7,404 nucleotides of DNA from an uncultured Phascolarctobacterium sp. (GTDB taxonomy: Bacteria; Bacillota; Negativicutes; Acidaminococcales; Acidaminococcaceae). Position numbers and translations under genes: made by a program. The stretch spans positions 1 through 7,404 of the forward strand of contig USHB01000069.1 of NCBI GenBank assembly GCA_900554395.1, read 5' to 3'. Shown piece after piece: positions 1 through 4,934 of the stretch (positions within the stretch are counted from its first letter, which is position 1; each line of letters opens with the position of its first letter). The notes under the pieces are model-generated. The model had not been told where the DNA came from. It saw nothing but the letters and a program-made list of their open reading frames with translations, and ran no database searches.

Positions 1-26
1 GCAAGTGGCTGGACAGATACCTGTAA
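1..26 (+). CDS. 3' end of an upstream gene (partial)
   Basis: A plus-strand gene probably enters from the left edge, because a strong plus-strand-compatible terminator follows at 45-76 with no other gene to serve. The frame starting at base 3 reads KWLDRYL and stops at TAA 24-26, which looks like a normal protein C-terminus. The alternative frame starting at base 2 reads QVAGQIPVKHSRPK and stops at 44-46, directly at the terminator; it cannot be excluded. No function can be assigned from so few residues. Confidence 0.35.
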
Positions 27-44
27 AACACAGCCGGCCCAAAT

Positions 45-76
45 AAAAAACCGGGAGCTGCAACTCCCGGTTTTTT
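45..76 (+). terminator. Rho-independent terminator of the upstream gene
   Basis: A perfect 7-bp stem CCGGGAG (51-57) / CTCCCGG (64-70) has a 6-base loop. It is extended by six A (45-50) opposite six T (71-76), and more T-rich sequence follows. The flanking A and T runs would let it work in both directions, but only a plus-strand gene abuts it. Confidence 0.85.
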
Positions 77-83
77 GTATTTT

Positions 84-137
84 GTGTATTATACCAAGAA
101 CAATACACTTTCACCTTTGTGCATTCATTATAGCACA
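84..137. repeat. Two short inverted repeats in the leader before the exporter gene
   Basis: The first is a perfect 7-bp inverted repeat, GTGTATT (84-90) and AATACAC (102-108), with an 11-base spacer. The second is TGTGC (118-122) and GCACA (133-137) with a 10-base spacer. Both lie upstream of the proposed promoter at 205-213 and are candidates for regulator binding sites. Repeats this short can arise by chance in AT-rich DNA. The rest of the 77-247 leader shows no gene. Confidence 0.3.
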
Positions 138-204
138 GCAAATTACCAAAAGCAAACATAATCATTTTTATTAATTGAAAGTATCGCGCTGTACATACAT
201 AAAA

Positions 205-213
205 TGCTATAAT
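205..213 (+). promoter_or_regulatory. Extended -10 promoter for the exporter-led gene run
   Basis: TGCTATAAT at 205-213 is a perfect extended -10 element (TGn followed by TATAAT). No good -35 sits at the usual distance; the nearest candidate, TTGAAA at 175-180, is 27 bases away. A TGn extension commonly compensates for a weak -35 in sigma-A/sigma-70 promoters. Transcription would begin near 220, leaving a leader of about 28 bases before the ATG at 248. Confidence 0.55.
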
Positions 214-247
214 AAAAACACAAGCACTTTTCACAAGAGGATACCTC

Positions 248-1096
248 ATGAATACTACCCAAAAATATGAAATCTTACTGCTCTCTGTCATCGCCGCCAG
301 GGCGACAAGTTTTATTTTTAACAAAATGATACTGGAAAGCCTTGCGCCGTTTAACCTTTTGGCGCTGAGGTTTATTGCGGCATTCATCCTGCTGGTAATA
401 ATTTTTCATAAAAGCGTACTGCGCCTTACGCGCAGCGATTTTTTAAGCGGGCTTGCCATAGGCACGGCGTTTTTTGTTACCATGGCGTGTGAGATGATTG
501 CCTTGACGCAGGCGGCATCTTCACTGGTTTCGCTTCTGGAAAACTGCGCCATCATTTTTGTTCCCCTTTTGGAAATTATCATTTATAAAAAACTACCCGG
601 CAAAACAACCGCTTTAACTACCGGGCTTGCCATGCTCGGCGTTATGCTTCTGGCACTCAGCCAGGGCGGGCTCAGCGGCGGCTTCAGCTGGGGGCTTGTT
701 TCCGGCGTGTGCTATGCCGTTGCCATAATCATTACGCAGCGGCTTACGCAAAACAGCAGCAGCACGCTTGGCATAGGCATTGTGCAGGTCGGCACTATGG
801 GCGCGCTTGCCTGCGCCGCCATGCTGCTTTTGGAAACACCTGCCCTGCCCGCAACAAACGGAGAATGGCTGATGCTGGCGCTGCTTATAATTGTATGCAC
901 CGGTTTCGGCTTTACATTGCAGCCCATGGCGCAAAGCCGCGTAACAGCCGCCCGCGCGGGATTGTTCTGCGCCGTAAGCCCTGCCATAGCAGCGCTTTTG
1001 GGCGTAACGGTACTGGGCGAACCCTTCGGCCTGCTTGATGTTGCAGGGCTTTTGCTGATACTTGCCAGCATCGCCCTGCCGTATGTGAAAAAATAG
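248..1096 (+). CDS. EamA/DMT family transporter (putative metabolite exporter)
   Basis: This 282-residue inner-membrane protein of the drug/metabolite transporter superfamily is the usual length for a two-repeat, ten-helix member. Repeat 1 covers about residues 8-137 and repeat 2 about 146-280. Family features are visible: a first helix running into TSFIFNK (20-26), the APFNLLALRF segment (33-42), and in repeat 2 the TAARAGLFCAVSPAIAALLGVTVLGEPF stretch in two parts (233-246 and 247-260), including the common LGE(P/x)F signature. The protein is very hydrophobic with a short basic tail (VKK). It starts at ATG 248 with AAGAGG (235-240) seven bases upstream, and it follows the extended -10 promoter. 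It is the first gene of a tightly spaced run. Such proteins export amino acids, nucleotides or other small metabolites, but the substrate cannot be read from the sequence. Confidence 0.9.
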   Translation: MNTTQKYEILLLSVIAARATSFIFNKMILESLAPFNLLALRFIAAFILLVIIFHKSVLRLTRSDFLSGLAIGTAFFVTMACEMIALTQAASSLVSLLENCAIIFVPLLEIIIYKKLPGKTTALTTGLAMLGVMLLALSQGGLSGGFSWGLVSGVCYAVAIIITQRLTQNSSSTLGIGIVQVGTMGALACAAMLLLETPALPATNGEWLMLALLIIVCTGFGFTLQPMAQSRVTAARAGLFCAVSPAIAALLGVTVLGEPFGLLDVAGLLLILASIALPYVKK

Positions 1097-1119
1097 TTTT
1101 TTGATTGGAAGAAAGCCTT

Positions 1120-1587
1120 ATGTTATTAAAATTTGGCAGTTATTATGCAGATATTGATACAATAAACACAAGAATTTTTTACAACACCAAAATGCCCGAA
1201 AACTCCTGCACCTGCACCGGCTGCACTAATTTTAAAATTTTTGCGCAGCAATGCAGCAGCACAATAAAATACGCCTTTGCGGCTTTGGGCATTGACGACA
1301 TAAAAAAGGTATACGAAATCATACCATACGATACGGCTGCAGAAGATTACAATAAACACAGCGGCATTTTATACGGCGGATTTTTTCCGGTTATCGGCCA
1401 AATTTTAAATGCTGATAAAATTGAACCGGAAAAGTCTACTTTACATATTGACGAAAACTTTGAGTTTTATATTTCGCCCGCTATCTCCTTATGTCCGCCG
1501 GATTTTCCCAAACCAGCGCTGCAAATAGAAATTTACGCATATATTCCCTGGTTTCTGAACAAACAAAATGACTATTTGGTATATTAG
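1120..1587 (+). CDS. Small orphan protein with a CxCxxC motif, AT-rich
   Basis: A 155-residue soluble protein of no named function. It resembles, from memory, an uncharacterised Firmicutes family that opens with LLKFGxYY, carries a Cys-x-Gly-Cys-x-Asn-Phe/Tyr block and a later LYGGFF segment. Here Cys30, Cys32 and Cys35 form CTCTGC followed by TNF, and ILYGGFFP lies at 83-90. A further cysteine is Cys45. The clustered cysteines could bind metal or be redox active, which is inference. The ATG at 1120 is preferred over the in-frame TTG at 1105 because GGAAG (1108-1112) is placed to serve it. It begins 23 bases after the exporter gene and ends 30 bases before the next start, so it is probably co-transcribed. 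It is visibly more AT-rich than its upstream neighbour: bases 1141-1200 hold 17 G/C of 60, while 661-720 hold 42 of 60. That hints at separate origin. Confidence 0.8.
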   Translation: MLLKFGSYYADIDTINTRIFYNTKMPENSCTCTGCTNFKIFAQQCSSTIKYAFAALGIDDIKKVYEIIPYDTAAEDYNKHSGILYGGFFPVIGQILNADKIEPEKSTLHIDENFEFYISPAISLCPPDFPKPALQIEIYAYIPWFLNKQNDYLVY

Positions 1588-1617
1588 CCATTCGCCTTAT
1601 ATGAAAGGATGAATATT

Positions 1618-2658
1618 ATGCCTGACGCTAACCAAACCTACATACAAAACCTTAAAATTACGGATGTTCCGTGGCGCCGCCTTACTACTCCTTACGGCAG
1701 GGCAACGGAATTTCCCGAATATTTAGCGGTTCTTGAAAGGGCAGACGATATTAAAGCTGCCGAAAACGCCTTGAACGAACTTGCCGGCAACATTGAACAC
1801 CAAAGCACTTTATGGCAAGCCTCGCCCTTCGGCATGGTATTTTTAACGCGCATCTTCACGCAGGCGCTTGCAGCAGGCGAAACAAACCCTGTTGCGCGCT
1901 ATATAGCGGCAGAACTGTTTGATTTTTTTACGCTCATGGCAAATGTCTGCGAAGAAATTGAAGAATTTGAACACCCCGAGCCGCTGCCGTTTTTCGGCGA
2001 TATGCTGCGCGAAGAATACCTGTGGAGCGAAGAATATAACGAAGAAGAAGACGAAATGCGCTACGAGGAAGAAGAAATCTTTGCCGACGATTTGTTTTAC
2101 AGCTTTTATTATTATTCGCGCCAGGCGCTTTTAAGCATTAATCCGCAGCTTGACGGACTGCTGTTTGCCACAAGGCAAAATACCGAAGGCACTATACTTA
2201 AAAATAAACGCGGCATACAGATAATTAAAATTACCGCCGCTAAAAAGCAATACCTGCCGCTGCTTTTACTGGCGGACGAAGAAGAAGCCATGATAGACCG
2301 CTATTTGGAGCGCGGCGATATGTATGTGCTGAAAGACGGCGCCGTTAAAGCCGAATGTGTTGTAACAGATGAAGGCAATGGAATTTTGGAAATAAAAAAC
2401 ATTGCCGTGCAGCCGCTGTTTCAGCGCCGCGGCTACGCCAAAGCCCTGCTTGAATTTATAGAAAAAACATATAAAAGCAGCTTTAAAACCTTACAGGTTG
2501 GCACCGGCGACAGCCCTGCCACCATACCTTTTTACCAAAAACACGGCTTTGTCCGCTCGCACATTATCAAAAACTTTTTTGCCGATAATTACAGCCGTCC
2601 CATTTACGATGGCGGCGTACAGCTTAAAGATATGGTTTATCTGCGCAAACGCTTATAA
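1618..2658 (+). CDS. Two-domain protein: HEAT-like N-terminus fused to a GNAT N-acetyltransferase
   Basis: 346 residues from ATG 1618. That start is chosen because AAAGGA (1604-1609) lies eight bases upstream; an in-frame ATG at 1609 overlaps this site and would add three residues. The C-terminal part (about 200-346) is a GNAT acetyltransferase like B. subtilis YvbK: LLLLADEEEAMIDRYLERGD near 215-233, then EIKNIAVQPLFQRRGYAKAL with the acetyl-CoA pyrophosphate-binding loop Q-R-R-G-Y-A, then the FYQKHGF motif. The N-terminal part (about 15-115) has PWRRL, YGRATEFPEYLAVLE and IEHQSTLWQASPFGMVFLTRIF. This follows the pattern 'W..L...YG.A...P..L..L...I.HQGT...A....PFL' that I know from HEAT-like proteins often found in immunity-type gene neighbourhoods. 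Between them lies a highly acidic stretch (about 112-158) followed by FYSFYYYS. The acceptor substrate is unknown. The GNAT assignment is firm; the HEAT-like assignment is tentative. Confidence 0.85.
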   Translation: MPDANQTYIQNLKITDVPWRRLTTPYGRATEFPEYLAVLERADDIKAAENALNELAGNIEHQSTLWQASPFGMVFLTRIFTQALAAGETNPVARYIAAELFDFFTLMANVCEEIEEFEHPEPLPFFGDMLREEYLWSEEYNEEEDEMRYEEEEIFADDLFYSFYYYSRQALLSINPQLDGLLFATRQNTEGTILKNKRGIQIIKITAAKKQYLPLLLLADEEEAMIDRYLERGDMYVLKDGAVKAECVVTDEGNGILEIKNIAVQPLFQRRGYAKALLEFIEKTYKSSFKTLQVGTGDSPATIPFYQKHGFVRSHIIKNFFADNYSRPIYDGGVQLKDMVYLRKRL

Positions 2659-2691
2659 AAAACAGTTAAAAAATACCGGTCAGTTTCATTT

Positions 2692-2724
2692 CTGTCTGCT
2701 AAAAAAGTACAATTAAACAGACAG
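2692..2724 (+). promoter_or_regulatory. Perfect inverted repeat flanking a possible -10, upstream of the GNAT gene
   Basis: CTGTCTG (2692-2698) and CAGACAG (2718-2724) form a perfect 7-bp inverted repeat with a 19-base AT-rich spacer. The spacer contains TACAAT (2708-2713), one mismatch from the -10 consensus. The -35 position is weak (TTCATT at 2685-2690, 17-base spacing). The right arm ends four bases before the AGGAGG ribosome binding site. It could be an operator around an internal promoter, or an RNA hairpin beside the ribosome binding site. It sits in the widest gap (80 bases) of the six-gene run. Confidence 0.4.
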
Positions 2725-2738
2725 CGTGAGGAGGATTT

Positions 2739-3245
2739 ATGGATTTTCAGTTATTGCCGCTTACCCCGGCAGATTTACCGCAGTTTAAACACGATATGCA
2801 GGAGGCTTTTCAAAAAGCTGCCGAAAAAGATTTTAAAAACCTTACAGTACAGGTGCTGCCGGAAAAAGATATTGATAAATCGCTTAACGCCAAAGGCGCT
2901 GCCGCTTATAAAGCAGTTGTAAACGGAAAAATTGCAGGCGGCGCCATTGTTTGCATCAACCCTGACACCCAGCATAACCAGCTTGACCTGCTCTATGTAA
3001 AAAACGGCACGCAAAGCAAAGGTCTAGGGCTGGCCATATGGCAAGCTTTGGAAAAACTCTACCCCGATACCAGACAATGGCAAACCTGCACGCCTTATTT
3101 TGAAAAGCGCAACATTCATTTTTACATTAACCGCTGCGGGTTCAGCGCTGTGGAATTTTTCAATCCCCATCATCCCGACCCGGAAATTCCGGAAGACCTT
3201 GTAGGCGGCGATTACTTTTTCCGCTTTGTAAAAATAATGAAATAA
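2739..3245 (+). CDS. GNAT family N-acetyltransferase
   Basis: A 168-residue cytoplasmic protein with a single GNAT fold, which transfers an acetyl group from acetyl-CoA to an amine. The central strand QLDLLYVKNG (81-90) leads into the acetyl-CoA pyrophosphate loop Q92-S-K-G95-L-G97 and the helix LAIWQALEKLYP (98-109). The late motif NIHFYINRCGF (125-135) is the usual N..FY...GF block. The C-terminus GGDYFFRFVKIMK closes the sheet. The ATG at 2739 has a near-ideal GAGGAGG (2728-2734) four bases upstream. It may have its own promoter (see 2692-2724), and it lies only 14 bases before the next gene, so those two are surely co-transcribed. The acceptor is not predictable; small molecule or protein N-termini are both possible. 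Confidence 0.88.
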   Translation: MDFQLLPLTPADLPQFKHDMQEAFQKAAEKDFKNLTVQVLPEKDIDKSLNAKGAAAYKAVVNGKIAGGAIVCINPDTQHNQLDLLYVKNGTQSKGLGLAIWQALEKLYPDTRQWQTCTPYFEKRNIHFYINRCGFSAVEFFNPHHPDPEIPEDLVGGDYFFRFVKIMK

Positions 3246-3259
3246 ATTAAGGAGCAGCC

Positions 3260-3703
3260 ATGAAATTATACGAACTCGTAAACAAATATCATGTAGATAC
3301 GGATTTAAGCTGTGCCGAAGCAATGTTTAAAGCCTGCAACGAATACTATCACCTCAACCTGACGGAAGAAACGCGCAAAATGTTTGCCATTATGGGTATC
3401 GGCATGCAGACGCAGCTTTCGTGCTGCGGCGCTTTTACCGTTGCCATTGGCATAATCGGGCTTTTAACCACACAGGACGGTCAGCAGGACAGCGAAAATT
3501 TTCACGGTTACAGCCTTGTCAGTGAACTTACCGAGTTTGTCGTGGAAAAATTCGGCACGCTGCAATGCACCAGCCTCAACCAGATGAAAATATCCGGCTA
3601 TGATAACCCCTGCCACTTCATTGTGGAAGAAATTGCCAAAAAGCTGGAAGAACTTTTAAGCAAAGATGCCCTGCACGCACCTTTCAACAATAATTTGCAG
3701 TAA
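3260..3703 (+). CDS. C_GCAxxG_C_C family putative redox protein
   Basis: 147 residues, the usual length for this family (about 140), named for four conserved cysteines and a CGAxxG motif. The layout matches: an early cysteine in LSCAEAMFKA (Cys18), a glycine-rich segment MGIGMQ then SCCGAF (Cys55, Cys56), a third in FGTLQC (Cys103), and a fourth in NPCHFIVEEIAKKLEELL (Cys118). Cys26 is extra. The CGA motif is followed by FTV, so the usual motif glycine is a valine here. Function is unproven; a redox or metal-binding role is proposed for the family, and members often lie near transporter genes, as here. The start at ATG 3260 is supported by AAGGAG (3249-3254). It sits 14 bases after the GNAT gene and 37 before the tRNA editing gene. 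Confidence 0.85.
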   Translation: MKLYELVNKYHVDTDLSCAEAMFKACNEYYHLNLTEETRKMFAIMGIGMQTQLSCCGAFTVAIGIIGLLTTQDGQQDSENFHGYSLVSELTEFVVEKFGTLQCTSLNQMKISGYDNPCHFIVEEIAKKLEELLSKDALHAPFNNNLQ

Positions 3704-3740
3704 AATTTATCCGCGTAAGCGGAAAGCAATGGAGCAGAAT

Positions 3741-4229
3741 ATGAACAAACAGCAGATTTACGATTTTTTAAACGCCAAAGGCATTGAATATGAAAAAATA
3801 GAACACAAAGCCGTTTTCAACATGGCGGAAATGAGCGAAGTTGCCCTGCCCCACCCGGAAGCAGACGCCAAAAACCTGTTTGTGCGCGACGATAAAAAAC
3901 GCTGTTATTACCTTATTACCGTAAAAGGCGATAAGCGCGTTGATTTAAATATGTTCCGCCAAAAATACGGCACGCGCCGCCTTTCGTTTGCTTCTGACAG
4001 CGACCTGTTGGCGTTTTTGGGCTTAACGCCAGGTTCGGTTACGCCCTTTGGCCTGCTGAACGATACTGAATGCCGGGTAGAATTTTTTATTGATGAAGAT
4101 TTATTGCAGCCGCCGGGCCTTATAGGCCTGCACCCCAATGATAATACGGCAACCATCTTTTTAAAAACGCAGGATTTGCTCGATATTATCGCCGCGCACG
4201 GCAACAAAATACACCCCGTGCAAATTTAA
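3741..4229 (+). CDS. Prolyl-tRNA editing protein, ProX/YbaK-type aminoacyl-tRNA deacylase
   Basis: A 162-residue single-domain cytoplasmic protein of the YbaK/ProRS-associated family. It resembles the free-standing editing domain ProX, which hydrolyses alanine mischarged onto tRNA-Pro. Visible motifs: the region around EHKAVFNMAEM (21-31); the conserved lysine in AKNLFVRDDKK (Lys44); VDLNMFRQKYGTRRLSFAS (67-85); the signature LTPGSVTPFGLLND (95-108); and HPNDNTATIFL (131-141). Its length equals the usual family length. The start at ATG 3741 is preferred because GGAG (3731-3734) lies six bases upstream; ATG 3729 has its nearest Shine-Dalgarno-like sequence only about two bases away, and an earlier start at 3666 would overlap the preceding gene. 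It is the last gene before the terminator at 4240-4277. Some Clostridia name a related protein PrdX when it is linked to proline reductase; no such genes are visible here. Confidence 0.92.
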   Translation: MNKQQIYDFLNAKGIEYEKIEHKAVFNMAEMSEVALPHPEADAKNLFVRDDKKRCYYLITVKGDKRVDLNMFRQKYGTRRLSFASDSDLLAFLGLTPGSVTPFGLLNDTECRVEFFIDEDLLQPPGLIGLHPNDNTATIFLKTQDLLDIIAAHGNKIHPVQI

Positions 4230-4239
4230 GGCAAATAAC

Positions 4240-4277
4240 AAAAAGCGCCGCCATAAAAGGCAGCGCTTTTATTTTTG
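4240..4277 (+). terminator. Terminator of the six-gene run; copy 1 of a duplicated hairpin
   Basis: The stem is GCGC (4245-4248) with GCGC (4263-4266), one C/A mismatch (4249/4262), then GCC/GGC, with a loop at 4253-4258. It is flanked by A run 4240-4244 and T run 4267-4270, with ATTTTTG following. It begins ten bases after the stop of the tRNA editing gene. The same sequence recurs at 4895-4927 with a single loop-base difference. In minus-strand RNA the C/A mismatch becomes a G-U pair, so the hairpin is slightly stronger in that direction. Confidence 0.85.
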
Positions 4278-4511
4278 TCCGTGTTCTGCTCCTATCTCGC
4301 ACATCGCTTCTATTATTGGCGGCAACGCGGCATTTTTCCGACAGACTGTATTCCACAGCCATTACAAAATAACCAGCCACCCTTTGCCACCCAGCATGGA
4401 AAGCGTGCAGGCAAATGGTGTATCCTGCAAGGATTTAATACGGTTTTTGCAAGGTGCCATGCTAGTAATATTACTTTCCTTCAAGATACTATATGTTAAA
4501 AAAGTGCGTTC
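4278..4511. other. Gene-free stretch with nested inverted repeats and a 12-bp palindrome
   Basis: No open frame here has a ribosome binding site or a recognisable product. The structure seen is an outer inverted repeat AGCATGG (4393-4399) / CCATGCT (4457-4463), an inner one TGCAGG (4406-4411) / CCTGCA (4424-4429), and a perfect palindrome AGTAATATTACT (4464-4475). The heptamer TGCAAGG occurs twice (about 4426-4432 and 4448-4454). It lies upstream of the promoter at 4512-4540, so it would not be in that transcript. It could be a regulatory region, a small RNA locus or the debris of a lost gene; none is proven. Confidence 0.4.
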
Positions 4512-4540
4512 TTGTTATATTATCAGCTTAATTATATAAT
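4512..4540 (+). promoter_or_regulatory. Sigma-A-type promoter of the TIGR04076 gene
   Basis: TTGTTA (4512-4517) is a good -35, followed by exactly 17 bases and a perfect TATAAT (4535-4540). Transcription would start near 4547, giving a leader of about 31 bases to the ATG at 4578. This is the best promoter match in the window, and it shows that the gene is an independent transcription unit bounded by terminators. Confidence 0.75.
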
Positions 4541-4577
4541 TGTGGTGACCGAAGCTAAACAAAGGAGTGTAGCAATT

Positions 4578-4895
4578 ATGATGAAAAAATGTAAGCTGAC
4601 CGTTTTAAAAACTACCTTTCAGGAAGATTTAGCTAAAGAATATGGTGTTCCTAATTTCGGACCATGCGAAATGATGAAGGAAGGTCAGGTATTTTATACC
4701 GACTACTCTAAACCCGAAGGCTTTTGCGATGAAGCGTGGAAGGCTATTTACCAGTACGTTTTTGCCCTTGCCCATGGTGCGGATAATTGGTACTATGATA
4801 ACTGGATTGACCCTAATCATAAGGGCGTGGCAATATGCTCCTGCAATGACGGTTTGCGCCCGGTAATTATTAAAGTAGAACGGGTGGAAGAATAA
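4578..4895 (+). CDS. TIGR04076 family small cysteine-containing protein
   Basis: A 105-residue soluble protein that I recognise as the TIGR04076 family, of unknown function. Family landmarks: KKCKLTVLKTT near the start, FGPCEMMKEGQVFY (27-40), KPEGFCDEAWKAIYQYVFALAHGA (45-68, read as two parts), and GVAICSCNDGLRPVIIKVE near the C-terminus. Five cysteines are present (5, 30, 50, 88, 90), and their placement within the most conserved blocks suggests a structural or metal/redox role, which is inference. The start at ATG 4578 is chosen because AAAGGAG (4561-4567) is ten bases upstream. A longer reading from 4512 would begin inside the -35 of the promoter and is not credible. It is transcribed alone from 4512-4540 and converges with the antiporter gene on a shared terminator. 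Confidence 0.88.
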   Translation: MMKKCKLTVLKTTFQEDLAKEYGVPNFGPCEMMKEGQVFYTDYSKPEGFCDEAWKAIYQYVFALAHGADNWYYDNWIDPNHKGVAICSCNDGLRPVIIKVERVEE

Positions 4896-4897
4896 AC

Positions 4898-4934
4898 AAA
4901 AAGCGCCGCCATAAAGGCAGCGCTTTTTTTGTTT
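4898..4934. terminator. Bidirectional terminator between convergent genes; copy 2 of the duplicated hairpin
   Basis: The same hairpin as 4240-4277: GCGC (4903-4906) with GCGC (4920-4923), a C/A mismatch (4907/4919), GCC (4908-4910) with GGC (4916-4918), and a 5-base loop. T run 4924-4930 follows on the plus strand, and the A run 4898-4902 gives T on the minus strand. It starts right after the TIGR04076 stop codon and ends at the antiporter stop codon, so it serves both. The mismatch becomes G-U in minus-strand RNA. Confidence 0.88.

Noticed and set aside
614..1071. Open frames on both strands within the exporter gene
   Set aside because: They are shadows produced by the GC-rich coding sequence of the EamA protein, and no ribosome binding sites support them.
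2028..2082. GAA/GAG-rich tract considered as a nucleotide repeat
   Set aside because: It is in frame and encodes the acidic linker of the fusion protein; the units are irregular, so it is not a tandem repeat.
3666..3740. Longer start for the tRNA editing protein
   Set aside because: It overlaps the preceding gene, gives a non-family N-terminus and lacks a ribosome binding site; GGAG six bases before ATG 3741 decides the start.
4275..4499. Open frame of 74 codons in the gap before the TIGR04076 gene
   Set aside because: It begins at a TTG inside the terminator's T-rich tail, has no ribosome binding site, and its translation resembles nothing and has no protein-like pattern.
4512..4577. N-terminal extension of the TIGR04076 protein from 4512
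   Set aside because: The extension covers the -35 and -10 of the promoter and lacks a ribosome binding site, while AAAGGAG points to the ATG at 4578.
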